Shown here: piece after piece, positions 5,687 through 5,726 of the stretch
Position numbering within the stretch: position 1 is the stretch's first letter
Layout: every line of letters begins with the position of its first letter
DNA from: an uncultured Bacteroidota bacterium
GTDB lineage: Bacteria; Bacteroidota; Bacteroidia; B-17B0; Aurantibacillaceae
Reading direction: 5' to 3'
DNA: 5,726 nucleotides
NCBI GenBank assembly: GCA_937868675.1
Contig: CALMNJ010000086.1
Coordinates: 1-5,726, forward strand
Made by a program: the position numbers and the translations under genes
The notes under the pieces: generated by a model
The model's input: only the letters and a program-made list of their open reading frames with translations
The model's database searches: none
What the model was told of the DNA's origin: nothing

Positions 5687-5694
5687 CGAAATTA
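5687..5694 (-). promoter_or_regulatory. weak candidate -7 box for the dehydrogenase gene
   Basis: On the minus strand TAATTTCG matches TAnnTTTG at all but one fixed position and ends 6 nt before the ATG at 5680. A TTG lies only 10 nt upstream, too close; the better-spaced site is a TTC about 18 nt upstream. The remaining bases up to 5726 are AT-rich and show no gene or hairpin. Confidence 0.25.
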
Positions 5695-5726
5695 AAAGTA
5701 ATATCAAATGACGAATTTTACATTAT

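Overview
This window looks like chromosome from a member of the Bacteroidota. The signs are an A-rich rather than Shine-Dalgarno region before starts, a near-consensus Bacteroidetes promoter (TTG, 19 nt, TAttTTTG) before the gene at 2924, and several families typical of the phylum: an anti-sigma-like membrane protein with a long periplasmic tail, a head-GIN (DUF2807-type) protein, a LuxE-like acyl-protein synthetase and a small DGDG-type lipoprotein. No mobile element, CRISPR array, RNA gene or phage gene was seen. Genus cannot be read from the sequence.

Layout. Bases 1-21 appear to be the last codons of a gene cut by the window edge; its TGA overlaps the ATG of the next gene (ATGA at 18-21). 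Then comes a plus-strand pair. The first (18-1316) is a single-pass membrane protein with three anti-sigma-like helical modules at an exact 65-residue period, one transmembrane helix and a periplasmic tail. The second (1373-2818) is an envelope protein joining a GIN beta-solenoid to a C-terminal outer-membrane beta-barrel-like domain. A strong intrinsic terminator (2850-2877) closes this unit. A new promoter at 2886-2915 drives a small protein of the muconolactone-isomerase/YciI-like fold (2924-3223). This gene faces a minus-strand LuxE-like gene (4226-3231) across only 7 bp. A 52-bp divergent spacer separates the LuxE-like gene from a small lipoprotein gene (4279-4743). The lipoprotein gene overlaps tail-to-tail by 11 bp with a minus-strand D-2-hydroxyacid dehydrogenase gene (5680-4733).

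How they may work together. The left pair fits a cell-envelope signalling operon. The overlapping upstream gene would be the natural place for an ECF sigma factor, the first protein a membrane-tethered regulator of it, and the GIN-barrel protein an outer-membrane partner or output. The sigma factor is not visible, so this is inference. The right half holds apparently independent metabolic and envelope genes packed very tightly, with two convergent junctions lacking any visible terminator.

I found no compelling sign of a wholly new system. The points most worth a second look are the 65-residue triple repeat, the GIN-barrel fusion, the serine-substituted nucleotide loop of the LuxE-like protein, and the nearly leaderless promoter at 2886-2915. 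All intergenic stretches are under 110 bp.
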